Both the position numbers and the translations under genes were made by a program. A DNA stretch of 64,000 bases from JAEUWI01 sp942492815 (lineage in GTDB: Bacteria > Hydrogenedentota > Hydrogenedentia > Hydrogenedentales > JAEUWI01), in NCBI GenBank assembly GCA_942492815.1, contig OW818658.1, positions 2,294,001 through 2,358,000 on the forward strand. The letters are read 5' to 3'. Below the pieces are notes generated by a model, which was given only the letters and a program-made list of their open reading frames with translations, was not told where the DNA came from and searched no databases. Positions 16,898 to 26,659 of the stretch are shown piece by piece (position 1 is the stretch's first letter; every line of letters starts with the position of its first letter).

Positions 16898-18075
16898 TGG
16901 AGCCGGAGGCCGAAGGCGGGCTCCACGTGCTCCTGGTCACGCACTATTTCGCGGAGCAGGGCGGCGGGATAGAGCGCGTCGCGGCCCAACTGGCCACGCA
17001 CCTCGTGCGCACCGGGCACAGGGTAACCTGGGCCGCCAGCGATACCTGCCCATTGACGGAGTCTCCGCGCGCCGCGACACAATGCGTCCCCATGCGAGCC
17101 TGGGACGGCATCCAGCGGGCTACGGGAGCCCCCTGGCCCATTTGGAGTCCGTCTTCCATACGGAGGCTTTGGAGTCACGTGGGGAAGGCCTCCGTGGTCC
17201 ATCTCCACGACTGCCTCTACATGGGGAATGCTTTCGCCTACCTCTTTGCCCGTCTGCGTGGGCGACCCGTTGTGGTCACCCAGCATGTGTCGGATGTGCC
17301 CTTCAAAAGTCCTCTGCTGAAAATTGCACTCTGGCTCGCGTACCAAAGCGTCGGTCGGCTGATCCTTGGTCACGCCGATCAGGTGGTATTTATCAGTGAA
17401 GTGGTTCGCAATGACTTCCAGAGTCGCTTTCGGTTCCATAATGAGCCACGCTTTGTTCCCAATGGCGTAGATTCTTCATTATTCGTTCCTCTCGACGGGG
17501 AGCGGCGCGAGAAACTTCGTGGGGAACTTTTGGGAACCTTCGGGGCGAAAACGGTGTTTATGTTCGCAGGGCGGTTCGTAGAAAAGAAAGGGCTTTCCGC
17601 ATTGCGGCGCATTGCGGCCTCCATGCCTGACAGGTTCTTCGTCCTGGTCGGCCAGGGTCCCATCGACCCGCGGACCTGGGGATTGGAAAATGTTCAGGTG
17701 GTCGGTGCCGTAGCGCAGTCCGAACTTGCACGGTACTACCAGGCCGCTGACGCGCTGGTCCTTCCCAGTGTGGGAGAGGGCTTGCCCCTCGTGGTCCAGG
17801 AGGCCATGAGTGCCGGTTTGCCCGCTGCCGTATCGTCGCGGACGGCCCGTGCGGATTCGACCGTGAGTGCCTGTCTCTTGCACGCCCCGTGTACGGATGA
17901 ACTGGATGAAGATGCTGTTGTGGATCGCTGGATTGCGTTGCTGGATTCGTTTGATCGCGAGACATCCAGTTCCGAAGCGCGCCGCAACGAGATTCGCCAG
18001 GTCGCGACAAGTCGTTGGGCCTGGGAGCGTTGCGCGGAGCAGTACGCGGAAATTTTTCGCGCACTCTGCCGATAG
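16897..18075 (+). CDS. Family 4-type glycosyltransferase (GT-B)
   Basis: This 392-residue protein has both halves of a GT-B glycosyltransferase. The acceptor half begins VLLVTHYFAEQGGGIERVAAQLATHL and includes VVVTQHVSDVPF and VFISEVV. The donor half includes RFVPNGVDSSLF, FMFAGRFVEKKGLSAL, and the E-x7-E region ADALVLPSVGEGLPLVVQEA. It transfers a sugar from an activated donor to a glycan acceptor in the cytoplasm. It begins on the last base of the previous stop (TGATG). It ends the tightly overlapped run that started at 12873. Confidence 0.9.
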   Translation: MEPEAEGGLHVLLVTHYFAEQGGGIERVAAQLATHLVRTGHRVTWAASDTCPLTESPRAATQCVPMRAWDGIQRATGAPWPIWSPSSIRRLWSHVGKASVVHLHDCLYMGNAFAYLFARLRGRPVVVTQHVSDVPFKSPLLKIALWLAYQSVGRLILGHADQVVFISEVVRNDFQSRFRFHNEPRFVPNGVDSSLFVPLDGERREKLRGELLGTFGAKTVFMFAGRFVEKKGLSALRRIAASMPDRFFVLVGQGPIDPRTWGLENVQVVGAVAQSELARYYQAADALVLPSVGEGLPLVVQEAMSAGLPAAVSSRTARADSTVSACLLHAPCTDELDEDAVVDRWIALLDSFDRETSSSEARRNEIRQVATSRWAWERCAEQYAEIFRALCR

Positions 18076-18570
18076 CACACATCCGCCCGGGTCCAGTCGG
18101 GAATATCCGAAGAAGCATCCGGCCCGCCGTTGCCGTTTTCCTTCACGGCCTTATTGCCCCCGGCATACGGGGCTCATTCCACTCCGGTCATCACCATCCG
18201 GTTAACCTCAAACCCCTTACCGCGACTGTCTTTACGCTGGCGTAGCGCCGCCAGCATTAAGATTTCTTAATCTGAGGCAATCGCCCGCCGCAATGTCTGG
18301 GAAATAGAATCCCCGTGAATACAAATTGTAGTGACCTCTGAAAGGCAGTACCCCATGCACCGGTTTCCCACGTCGGATCTCGACAGCGAAGCAATCATTG
18401 AATCTCTTCAAGTAAGTGAGTTCGAAGGGGTGGAGGAAGCCAAGACCGCGCCGGGCGCGTTGAAGAAAATACGATGGAGGCGCACGCACCACAAGCACGA
18501 ATATTGCAGGGGCCGTCGAGCGAAGCAGCGCGGGGGAGGCCCCAATCTGAGCATAGGTACAGCGGGGAAC
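18076..18570. other. Gap of about 495 bp without a convincing gene
   Basis: Frames open on both strands here, including the 80-codon plus-strand extension from 18331 into the sulfotransferase, but their composition (runs of Arg, His, Lys, Gly) is not protein-like. No terminator or repeat was recognised. Confidence 0.5.
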
Positions 18571-19410
18571 ATGGAGGGCAAGTTACCCGTGACAAAGCCG
18601 GATTTTCTCTATATTGGCATAGCACGCGCCGGCTCCACCTGGCTCTTCGAAATGCTCCGTCAACACCCAGAGATCTTCGTTCCCCCCGCAAAAGATGTTT
18701 ACTTCTTTGACCGATACTTTGACAAAGGTCTGGAATGGTATTTCTCACATTTTAAACATGCGGGCGCGGCAAAGGCCATCGGAGAGTTGTCCCATGACTA
18801 CTATTTCTCCGATAGCGCCCTGAAACGTATCGGGGAAACCCTGCCCGAGGTGCGCCTGATCTGTTGCCTCCGCGAACCCGTTGGGCGACTCGTTTCAGGC
18901 TATGTCTATAACCGGACCACGGCCCTTCGCAGTGGTGTTTCGCTGGCGAGCTATGCGGCCCAGGAAGAAGTCGCCACCCAGTTCGAATACTACCATCACC
19001 TCAAACGGTATACGGACTATTTTGGCCGCGACCGGGTCCTGGTGTTATTCTTCGAAGATATGGTGGAGGCTCCCGAAACGTTCATAGGCACAATTTACCG
19101 CTTTCTTGGTGTGGACGAGACCTTTGTCCCGCCCAATCTACATGAACGCATCAACCCGGCACGCGATGCACGGGCGGAATCGCTGGCCCTTTTTGCCTAC
19201 CGGGTGGCCCTGCTCCTGCGTCGTCTGGGCCTTTCTAATCTCGTGGGCCGCATCAAAGAGAGCAAACTCTTGAACCGATTGCTGTATAAAGCCCCCGCCG
19301 AAGGCCTGGCCGAACATCCCTCGCCTGAACTGATTGCCCGGCTGCGCCGCGACCACGCTCGGCTCGAAACCCTGCTCGGACGCCCGCTGCCCAAGTCCTG
19401 GTATGCCTGA
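18571..19410 (+). CDS. Sulfotransferase (PAPS-dependent)
   Basis: This 279-residue protein carries the two PAPS-binding signatures of carbohydrate sulfotransferases: the 5'-phosphosulfate loop FLYIGIARAGSTWLFEML (about residues 10-28) and the 3'-phosphate block RLICCLREPVGRLVSGY (about 95-112). FEDMVEAPETFIGTIYRFLGV is a typical C-terminal block. It would transfer sulfate to a sugar hydroxyl. The start is uncertain: ATG 18571, or GTG 18589, which has a better GGAGGG Shine-Dalgarno at 18573-18578. The next gene overlaps its stop by 8 bases. Confidence 0.85.
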   Translation: MEGKLPVTKPDFLYIGIARAGSTWLFEMLRQHPEIFVPPAKDVYFFDRYFDKGLEWYFSHFKHAGAAKAIGELSHDYYFSDSALKRIGETLPEVRLICCLREPVGRLVSGYVYNRTTALRSGVSLASYAAQEEVATQFEYYHHLKRYTDYFGRDRVLVLFFEDMVEAPETFIGTIYRFLGVDETFVPPNLHERINPARDARAESLALFAYRVALLLRRLGLSNLVGRIKESKLLNRLLYKAPAEGLAEHPSPELIARLRRDHARLETLLGRPLPKSWYA

Positions 19411-20413
19411 TCGTAGCCGCGTGTCGCGTGCGGCGCTTCTGGCCCTCGCGGGCGGTCTGGCGAGCGCAATTTTGTTGTTGCTCCTTTTTCGTGCCCTGCC
19501 CTTCAAGGCCGCCGACTACCGGGAAGCCCTGGCCGGGGCCAGATGGAGCGGACTGGTCGGAATTCTTGCGACTACCGTGTTTCATTGCTGGATCACGGGT
19601 ATCAAGTGGCGCTATGTCACGCGCCTGACCAGTCGCGGTACCGATCTGGGTGCGGGCTACTATTTTTATTCTGCGCTGATAGGACTGCTGGGCCAAGTGC
19701 TGCCCTTGCAGGTGGCCATGCTTGCGGGCCGCAGCCTGGCCCTCCGGATGCATGGCAATGTTCCCCTGAGGCGCGGCGCGGGTGGCGTGGTCTATGATCA
19801 GTTTTTCGACCTGCTGGTTCCCCTGACCATGGTAGTGCCCATCCTGCTCGCGGCAATGAAGGTTGTATCCGTGGAAACAGGGGGATGGCTCTGTCTGTGT
19901 GCCGTGGGCGTGGCCGCTGCGCTTCTGGCTGTCTTCGGTGAGCAGTTCATCCAGTCAATGCTCCGCCCCCTGCTGTTGATGCCCCAGTCCTGGAAAATTG
20001 CCGGACTCGCCCGCTCACTCCACGGGGGCTCGTCCCTCACCGGGCGTCAAACCCTCGTCACGCTCTTTGCGCTCTCATCCCTGCGCGTCGCCAATCTTGT
20101 ATTTCGCGCGTGGCTCGTGGGCTGGACCCTCCACCTGGACCTGTCTTGGATGGTGATCCTCTTTGCCAACTGTGGTGTCACCTTCTCGCTTATCTTTGCC
20201 TTTCTCCCCGGTGCCCTGGGCGTGGTGGAATGGGGATGGGTCGGCATGCTCCACCTCTTTGGCGTCGGAACAATTGAAGCGACCCACTATGCCCTCTCCA
20301 GCAGGCTCTTCGCGGTTGCCGCGCTGGTCACCATCAACCTCGTTCACGCTATCGCACTCATGGCATACTGGGGCGTGCGTGGTCGCCGCCGCCGGAGAGG
20401 GATCAGCCCTTGA
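19403..20413 (+). CDS. Lysylphosphatidylglycerol synthase-type transmembrane (flippase-like) protein
   Basis: This 336-residue protein has about eight membrane segments. It fits the UPF0104/LPG-synthase transmembrane family (AglD/MprF flippase domain), with the conserved YFYSALIGLLGQVLP region and the late LPGALGVVEWGWVG block. Such proteins without a catalytic domain often sit beside glycosyltransferases and are thought to move or handle lipid-linked products. The start at 19403 overlaps the sulfotransferase stop. Function is inferred from family and context. Confidence 0.75.
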   Translation: MPDRSRVSRAALLALAGGLASAILLLLLFRALPFKAADYREALAGARWSGLVGILATTVFHCWITGIKWRYVTRLTSRGTDLGAGYYFYSALIGLLGQVLPLQVAMLAGRSLALRMHGNVPLRRGAGGVVYDQFFDLLVPLTMVVPILLAAMKVVSVETGGWLCLCAVGVAAALLAVFGEQFIQSMLRPLLLMPQSWKIAGLARSLHGGSSLTGRQTLVTLFALSSLRVANLVFRAWLVGWTLHLDLSWMVILFANCGVTFSLIFAFLPGALGVVEWGWVGMLHLFGVGTIEATHYALSSRLFAVAALVTINLVHAIALMAYWGVRGRRRRRGISP

Positions 20414-20429
20414 ACGGCCAGACCGTGGG

Positions 20430-22724
20430 ATGCCGCGGAACGCGTTGAAGAGGAAATGTCCCGAAGTGATCAATCGAAGGATGAGAGGTGCCTGGCGCTG
20501 GCTGCTGCTGGCAGTCCTGACCTTGTTGGCCGCGCTTGCCCTCACGAATTTTCTGCAGACACTGCCTATCGAGATCAGCCTGGATCTCGATGCGCCGGCG
20601 GAACAGGTTTCGGCCCATTGGCCCGGCGGGTCGAGCCCCTTCGAGCAACTTGCCGATGCGTGGTCGCCCCACCACTATAAGGTGAGTATCACAGCGCCCC
20701 CCGGTGCGGAAGGCGGCGATGGCGGATATCAGTTGGTCGTCATGGCCACCATAGACCAGGCGACCTTCTCCGATCCTTCCCTCTGGGGACGCGCCAGCAG
20801 CTATTTCATACTGCATGGACCGGAACGGCCCGCCACCCTGGAGCTCGAAGGCTGGACCCTCGGCGCGAGTCCCTTTCTCACGTTCGAGACCGATCCCGTA
20901 TCGGAAGCGGTGGAGATACAATCGGGGAGCGAGGCACCCGAACTGGTGTCGCTGCAGACGCCCCAACGGGGCAAACTGAGATACCCCATTCACACGGATG
21001 GGCGTCGCTATCGCTACACCGGCGCGGTGCCGCGCAAGCTCCTGGATGAACTCGAGATCGCCGTGTCGGGCATCGATACGCCGACCGTCCACCGGCTCTA
21101 CGTGAACGGCTTCATCCCACGGCTGTACTACGCGGGAGTGCGACCGTCCAAGCCTCCGACGGCAATTAATACGGAACACTGGAAGCCCGATTGGAGCGAG
21201 GGTCGCTTTCCCTTGCCCGCGGATTTTGTGCTGGGCCGTGCGTTTCTCCCAACGCTGGCGCTGGTCTGGGCGGGACTCTTCATCGTGCTGATTGCCGTGA
21301 TAGCGTGCGCCAAGCTCGTGATCAAGGCCCTGAAATCATTGTGGACTACGACCTGGGACAATCGCTTCGAGGGGCCCCTTCCGCTTAGGGTTTTCCTCGG
21401 CTTCTGTTTGCCGGTTTTCTTCGTGTGGTCCTTTTTCCTCCTCGTCTTCTATCCCGGCACGATGAACGCCGACTCTCTCACCCAGTGGGCGGAGATTCAG
21501 ACCTTCAAATTCACCCCCATCCATCCCCCGATCTACGCCCTGTGCATGTGGCTCGGCACCTTCCTGTGGGACTCCCCGGCCACCACGGCCTTCTTTCAGG
21601 TAATCGCCGCTTCAGTCGTCGTGGGTGCCGCCTTCGCGCTCCTGTGGAAGGCGGGCGTCCACCGCGCGGTCGTCATCACGCTCTATGCCATCACCGTGCT
21701 CTCCCCGCGCAATAGCACAACCCTGATTTCCCTGATGAAGGACACGCCCTACGCCATCGCCCTGTTGGGCGTGGTGGTACTGCTCGCATGGTTTCTGCTC
21801 CAGCCCAAGCGCCATGTGGCCTTGCGTTGGGGACTCGCCGGACTCTGTCTGGGCGCGGCTGCCGTCTTTCGACACAACGGGCCTCTGGTGGCCGCCGCGC
21901 TCCTGCCGTTGCTCTTTATCTACTTTCCCCGGCAATGGCGCGCCGGGCTCGTCCTGTGCGCGGGATTCCTCGTCGTCTTTCTGGGCGTTAAGCAGCTCGT
22001 CTATCCGCGGATCACCATCGAAGCGGGGGAAGGGGGCCTGCACGACCTGACCACATGCCACCTCGCCATTCTCCTCGATCGCGATGTGCCCCTGCGCTCG
22101 GAAGACTACGCGTTCCTCGGCAAGGTGCGCGACCTGGAAGACCGCTGGGCCTACGATCCCCGACGCGTGGCCTCGGTCATGCAGCCCTACGAAGAGCACT
22201 ACCACCGCGCCTGGGCCAAAGAACACGGTGATGCCTATCTGGCGCTCTACAAATCTCTCGTGACCCGAAATTTCCTCAACGCCGCCATGTATCTCGTCGA
22301 GCGGGGCGAATTCCTCTATGTGCCCTGGCAGACCGACGTCGATATGGAAACGTATTTCCTCGGCATCACGCGCAACGATCTAGGGATCTGGAACACCCAA
22401 CTCTTCCTCGAACTGCCCAATCAGCTTCGCGCACTCCTCGCCGCAACCGCAAAACCCGGCTGGAACTGGCTCTTCTGGCGACCGGCCCTGCCGCTCTATA
22501 TCATCCTCATCGCATGCGTCGTTCTCTGTATCCGACAACGCAATCTCGCCTGGAGCATTGTCTACCTGCCTTTCCTGCTCAACACCGGAACCATCGCCCT
22601 CGCCGCCATCTCCCAGGCCTGCCGCTACCAATTCCCCCTGACCTTCGCCGCCGCCTTCCTCGTGGGCCTGGCCTTCCTGCCGCGCACGGCGCACACTTCA
22701 GCCAGTGACGCTGACCCCGAATAA
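20430..22724 (+). CDS. Large polytopic membrane protein, GT-C-like
   Basis: This protein of about 764 residues has one N-terminal membrane segment (WRWLLLAVLTLLAALAL), a soluble extracytoplasmic beta-rich region (residues about 45-270) and then about ten membrane segments. FYPGTMNADSLTQWAEIQ, FTPIHPPIYALCMW and FRHNGPLVAAALLPLL resemble loops of GT-C-type polyprenyl-phosphate sugar transferases, with an acidic residue after the first segment of the membrane domain. Start choices are ATG 20430, GTG 20466 (AAGAGGAA upstream at good spacing) or ATG 20481; the GTG has the best ribosome-binding site. It closes the glycan cluster. Confidence 0.7.
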   Translation: MPRNALKRKCPEVINRRMRGAWRWLLLAVLTLLAALALTNFLQTLPIEISLDLDAPAEQVSAHWPGGSSPFEQLADAWSPHHYKVSITAPPGAEGGDGGYQLVVMATIDQATFSDPSLWGRASSYFILHGPERPATLELEGWTLGASPFLTFETDPVSEAVEIQSGSEAPELVSLQTPQRGKLRYPIHTDGRRYRYTGAVPRKLLDELEIAVSGIDTPTVHRLYVNGFIPRLYYAGVRPSKPPTAINTEHWKPDWSEGRFPLPADFVLGRAFLPTLALVWAGLFIVLIAVIACAKLVIKALKSLWTTTWDNRFEGPLPLRVFLGFCLPVFFVWSFFLLVFYPGTMNADSLTQWAEIQTFKFTPIHPPIYALCMWLGTFLWDSPATTAFFQVIAASVVVGAAFALLWKAGVHRAVVITLYAITVLSPRNSTTLISLMKDTPYAIALLGVVVLLAWFLLQPKRHVALRWGLAGLCLGAAAVFRHNGPLVAAALLPLLFIYFPRQWRAGLVLCAGFLVVFLGVKQLVYPRITIEAGEGGLHDLTTCHLAILLDRDVPLRSEDYAFLGKVRDLEDRWAYDPRRVASVMQPYEEHYHRAWAKEHGDAYLALYKSLVTRNFLNAAMYLVERGEFLYVPWQTDVDMETYFLGITRNDLGIWNTQLFLELPNQLRALLAATAKPGWNWLFWRPALPLYIILIACVVLCIRQRNLAWSIVYLPFLLNTGTIALAAISQACRYQFPLTFAAAFLVGLAFLPRTAHTSASDADPE

Positions 22725-22748
22725 GGCAATCCAAGTTTCGTGAAACAC

Positions 22749-22930
22749 AGGATCTCGGACATTCCTGTCCGAGGCAAAGTGAACTTTGGCACGAAAGTGT
22801 GCCTGCTGTTTGCAAAAGTATCCTGGATATCGGAATTCATGGCTTTGGCAACGCAAGTTCATATAACACGCTCGAATCGTACCTCAGCGTTGTGGCTTAC
22901 TCTGCCTCGGACAGGAATGTCCAAGATCCT
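22749..22930. repeat. Terminal-inverted-repeat element of about 180 bp, copy 1
   Basis: Arms at 22749-22776 and 22903-22930 are reverse complements over 28 bases with one mismatch. Each arm contains its own small hairpin GGACA..TGTCC. The same arms and size recur at 38611-38789 in the opposite orientation, and parts of the interior (around GCGTTGCCAAAG on the minus strand) also match. No gene is inside. It resembles a non-autonomous MITE. Confidence 0.8.
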
Positions 22931-22981
22931 TTTCGGCGACCGCCTTTTCGACAAACGAGTTGTCCCGAGTCACTCCACCCC

Positions 22982-23020
22982 TTGACAGCATTCCCTCCGG
23001 CGGTGTCCATGTCGTAAACT
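22982..23020 (+). promoter_or_regulatory. Conserved promoter-like block before sigma fusion A
   Basis: CCTTGACAGC with TTGACA at 22982-22987 and GTAAACT ending at 23020 lie 60 and 22 bases before the start codon. The second paralogue has the same pair of motifs at the same 27-base spacing. The spacing is too long for an ordinary sigma-70 promoter, so the role is uncertain. Confidence 0.4.
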
Positions 23021-23041
23021 GACCCCGGCAGGAACGACATC

Positions 23042-26000
23042 ATGGAATTCTCCAACACCACCGACCTCATCCTACTCCACCGCTGGCGCGCATCGCGGGA
23101 CGCCGAAGCTTTTCGTGCGCTGGCCGAACGCTATGCGGGCCTCGTCTTCGCCGCCGCCCACCGCGTGCTCCGCGATCCATCCGAAGCCGAGGACGTGGCC
23201 CAGGAGTGCTTCCTGAACCTCGCCCAGGCCCGTAAGCCCCCCGAACGCAACCTCGGGGCCTGGCTACACACGGCCGCCGTCAACCGCGCGAAGAATCACA
23301 TCCGCGGCGAAGTTCGCCGCCGCCAGCGTGAACAACATTACGATGCCCTCCAACCAGACCGCATCCAAATCGAACTCGACGACACCCTCGCCCACGTGGA
23401 CGAGGCCATCGCCGCGCTGGACGACGAACTCCGCCACGTGATCATCGCCCACTTCCTCGAAGCGAAAAGCCAGGGTGAAATCGCCGATACCACCGGCGTC
23501 TCGCGCCAGACGGTCAACGCGCGGGTAAAGCGCGGGGTGGAGGCCATCCGCGAGCACCTCGCGAAGAAGGGCATCACTGCCACAACAGCCAGCCTCACCG
23601 CACTGTTGGGGACCCAGATGGTCGAAGCCGCCCCGACGGCATTATTGGCAGCGTTAGGCAAGGTGGCGCTCTCGGGCGGGGCTGCGGGCGGAGGCGTATT
23701 GGCGTCGTTGGCTGGGTTACTCACCACAAAAGTGGTGGCGGGGCTGGCCGCGATTCTGTTGGCCGTCTTTTCGATTTTCACGTATCAAGAAGTTGTCTCT
23801 CGATCACTAACGAACACTGAACCCGAGGCCCTGCATCGCTCGGTGGAAGTTTCAGAGGGTGGCCGTGCGGCCGAGTCGATTCCGCCGGTAGCAGAAACCG
23901 TCCAGGCATCTGCGGAGGTCTTGTCGGAATCCGCCGTTATCGCAAATGGCGGGGGACTTCTCGCGGGCACGATTCTGGACGAAAACGGTGACCTGATGAT
24001 GCGCCACGTGACCGTTCAGGCCTATGCCGATCATCCTCCAGATCTGAAAATGGATTGGGATTCGTCTGCGGGCCAGCGCTACGCAGAAGACAATTTAGTC
24101 CGTCAACGAGAAACCAGCAGTGGAGAGTTCGAACTTGACGCTTATCTTCAACAAGGCGCGACGGGCACTATCTATGCGATCGATGGAGAGAGGGATTTGG
24201 AGTCAGATCATGTCCCCTTCGATTTGAGTAAGGGTGATTTGAAAGACATCACCCTGCGCTTTCGATCCTATGGTTCGATATCCGGCACACTGCAGGACAG
24301 GCACGGTATGCCCATTTACGGGGCAAACGTATCGTTCAGTGCGTCTGGCGGTTCATTCGAAGCGGGTTCGGATGAAAAAGGCCAATTCTCCATTTCGCCA
24401 CTACCACCGGGTCAGTATTATGTGCTCAGAGTTCAATTCGGCGATCCCTTTTCCCCAGAGCAAAATCATGTTGAACTTCACGTATCGAATTCAAACATAG
24501 TTGTAGGAGACGGGGAGCATGTGGATTCGGTGGCGCTGGTCTGCGATTGCGAATTAACCCAAGTTAGCGGACGGGTCGTCGACGAGCAAGGGGCAGGAAT
24601 CCCTAATTTGCGCCTATTGCTAAAAGATGCAGGCATTGACACGGCAAGGCCGGTTCGTGTTCACAAGTTGCTTGGGATGACAGATGCCCATGGTGAGTTC
24701 GATCTAAAAGTCTATGGACCAGGTATCTACAAGCTCGATGTGGTGAGCTCGCAGTACGAACTTCCTGAGCCGGTGACTGTGCGATCAGGCGAAGTTGACC
24801 TGGAGCTCAATGCTCGAGTCGGCGGCAAAAAGACGCTCCGGTTTCATGTTGTGGATGGGCGTACAGGTGAGCAGGTAGAGTCCGAGGTCTCCGCCAACAT
24901 CGAGGGGCGAGATTCCGGACAATGGCACTCGGAGTCGGGAGGGCCCTTGGTCACTACCATAAGCGAGGAGGAAGCTACCGGAGCGATCGCAACCTTCGCC
25001 TCTGAAGGCATAGGCGTGGCGACCTACCCGATCAAATTATCCGATCTCGGCGGCCCCGAGATTCTCATTCGCCTTGCGCCGGTCGCGCCGATTGAGGGGC
25101 AGGTATTGGACGGCGAGGGAAATCCCAAAGCAAATGTCCGCATTCACAATAGTCCGGTCAGCGAGTGGGAGCCGAGAACGCGTACGGACGAGGAGGGGCG
25201 TTTTCAATTAATGGATCTCAGTCCCAGTCAGACGACGGTCTATTTATTCTCGGACGACGCGCCTCAGATGCAGGTGCCGATAATGCGTGATGGCAAGTGG
25301 GTGATTCGTCTTCCACGCGGTTCAACGATTTCCGGGGTCGCCACGGCCCAAGGAAAGCCACTGAAGGGTGTGGAGCTGGAGTTGTGCTCTCGCGCGACCG
25401 ACGTGCATGGTGAAGTGCGAAGGAAGGCGACTACCGATGATCAGGGCCACTACGAATTCCGGGGTGTCGCCTCCGGGACCGCCACACTCCTGGCCAGCGC
25501 GCCAGCGGAGATGGAAGGCGTTATCCTGGGCGCGATGCAGCAGGAAGTCGAAGTAGTGCCCGACAAGACCGTTCGCGTGGACTTTGCACTGGAAATACGC
25601 GCTGCGGATGCCAGCCTGCGGGGCATGATGTATGCAGGGGGCCTGCCCGTAAACGGCGGCGTCAGCGTACGACGCGCGGATGGCAATGGCAGCGGCAGTA
25701 CGTCTAGTGAACCGTTCAATGCAGCGGAAGGTTTTCGAATCGCGGATCTGATTTCGGGCGATGTCGTGATCAGTGCAAGCCGGGGTCGCGGCTGGAAAAC
25801 AATTCCACACCGACTCGCGCCGGGGGAAAACTCTCTGGACATTCAGTTTCCCAAAGGTGGTGCCACGCTCAATTGCACCTTCCCCATACCGCCGGATAAC
25901 GTGAGTTACGTACACAATCAGATCTCAGTCGATACGGAGTTTGGCGAGGAGACCATTTTCGATACACGGATACCGATAACGCAGTCGGGGATACGCATTG

Positions 26001-26476
26001 ACGACCTTCCCGAGGGCACTGCATCCATCCGCTTTGAAATTCTTGAGAAGGGCTCTCAACACGTGAAGAACTTCGAACGAACCGTGGAACTCGTCTCGGG
26101 GAGCATTACATCGGTGAACTTCGGCGGCGACCGTGCATCTCTCAGCGTTGCCATCTCGGGCGTGCAGGATTCAGAGCAGATAATCATTCATCTGTTGCCG
26201 GGCAGACCCGCGCTGCCCGATATCCAATCAATGAGCCCCGCTGATTTCGCGGAACATCTCAGTAACTTGCAGCCTACCACAACCCTCGAAAAGGACGATC
26301 TGGATCAACCTATCCAAGACCTTGATGCAGGCGTTTACACGATTTTTGGATTCGCCGTCCCGGTGCAAGGGGTTGTGGCTGTCACCGAAAGCCTGCCTCC
26401 TGGACTCCGTACGGTTCAAGCCGAAGTGACGCTGGAGCCAGAAACTGAAGCGCAGGTCACCCTGGCCTTTCCGTAG
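23042..26476 (+). CDS. ECF sigma factor fused to membrane anchor and extracellular beta-sandwich repeats (copy A)
   Basis: This 1144-residue fusion starts with an ECF sigma factor. Region 2 is about residues 20-90 (AEAFRALAERYAGLV, AEDVAQECFLNLA, NLGAWLHTAAVNRAKNHIR). Region 4 is about 115-172 (EAKSQGEIADTTGVSRQTVNARVKRG, written here in part). An Ala/Gly-rich hydrophobic stretch (183-229) and a membrane segment (about 231-248, VVAGLAAILLAVFSIF) follow. The remaining roughly 890 residues are predicted outside the cytoplasm. They look like carboxypeptidase-regulatory/CnaB-type beta-sandwiches: GTILDENGDLM, SGRVVDEQGAGIPNLRL, EGQVLDGEGNPKANV. The design links transcription control directly to an extracytoplasmic domain. 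A Shine-Dalgarno AGGAA precedes ATG 23042. Confidence 0.88.
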   Translation: MEFSNTTDLILLHRWRASRDAEAFRALAERYAGLVFAAAHRVLRDPSEAEDVAQECFLNLAQARKPPERNLGAWLHTAAVNRAKNHIRGEVRRRQREQHYDALQPDRIQIELDDTLAHVDEAIAALDDELRHVIIAHFLEAKSQGEIADTTGVSRQTVNARVKRGVEAIREHLAKKGITATTASLTALLGTQMVEAAPTALLAALGKVALSGGAAGGGVLASLAGLLTTKVVAGLAAILLAVFSIFTYQEVVSRSLTNTEPEALHRSVEVSEGGRAAESIPPVAETVQASAEVLSESAVIANGGGLLAGTILDENGDLMMRHVTVQAYADHPPDLKMDWDSSAGQRYAEDNLVRQRETSSGEFELDAYLQQGATGTIYAIDGERDLESDHVPFDLSKGDLKDITLRFRSYGSISGTLQDRHGMPIYGANVSFSASGGSFEAGSDEKGQFSISPLPPGQYYVLRVQFGDPFSPEQNHVELHVSNSNIVVGDGEHVDSVALVCDCELTQVSGRVVDEQGAGIPNLRLLLKDAGIDTARPVRVHKLLGMTDAHGEFDLKVYGPGIYKLDVVSSQYELPEPVTVRSGEVDLELNARVGGKKTLRFHVVDGRTGEQVESEVSANIEGRDSGQWHSESGGPLVTTISEEEATGAIATFASEGIGVATYPIKLSDLGGPEILIRLAPVAPIEGQVLDGEGNPKANVRIHNSPVSEWEPRTRTDEEGRFQLMDLSPSQTTVYLFSDDAPQMQVPIMRDGKWVIRLPRGSTISGVATAQGKPLKGVELELCSRATDVHGEVRRKATTDDQGHYEFRGVASGTATLLASAPAEMEGVILGAMQQEVEVVPDKTVRVDFALEIRAADASLRGMMYAGGLPVNGGVSVRRADGNGSGSTSSEPFNAAEGFRIADLISGDVVISASRGRGWKTIPHRLAPGENSLDIQFPKGGATLNCTFPIPPDNVSYVHNQISVDTEFGEETIFDTRIPITQSGIRIDDLPEGTASIRFEILEKGSQHVKNFERTVELVSGSITSVNFGGDRASLSVAISGVQDSEQIIIHLLPGRPALPDIQSMSPADFAEHLSNLQPTTTLEKDDLDQPIQDLDAGVYTIFGFAVPVQGVVAVTESLPPGLRTVQAEVTLEPETEAQVTLAFP

Positions 26477-26486
26477 GTGTCGATGA

Positions 26487-26546
26487 TCAGGAATCCACCG
26501 AATCGAGTGGCCCAAGGTGCGTCTCCTGTTGACCCAAGCGTAGTTC
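26487..26546 (-). pseudogene. Remnant of a higA-like gene (C-terminal end only)
   Basis: On the minus strand the last about 20 codons before TGA (26489-26487) read ELRLGQQETHLGPLDSVDS. The intact higA at 30162-30452 ends DLSLHRPKTHVGPLVSVGS. In both places the stop lies exactly 10 bases from the stop of the convergent sigma fusion. Upstream of this tail the frame has no antitoxin-like sequence. It is best explained as what is left of a higA copy after the sigma-higA unit was duplicated. Confidence 0.6.
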
Positions 26547-26659
26547 ATGAACGATTTTCCGGTTCATCCGACTCTAGGATACATTGAACCTATTACCTCG
26601 GCATTGGAGTTTGCTACCTTGGAAGATAGAGTTCATTCAACGGGGCTCTCGGACCTCCC

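Noticed and set aside
18232..18498. 88-codon minus-strand frame between the GT4 and sulfotransferase genes
   Set aside because: No ribosome-binding site, no domain and composition like random GC-rich sequence.
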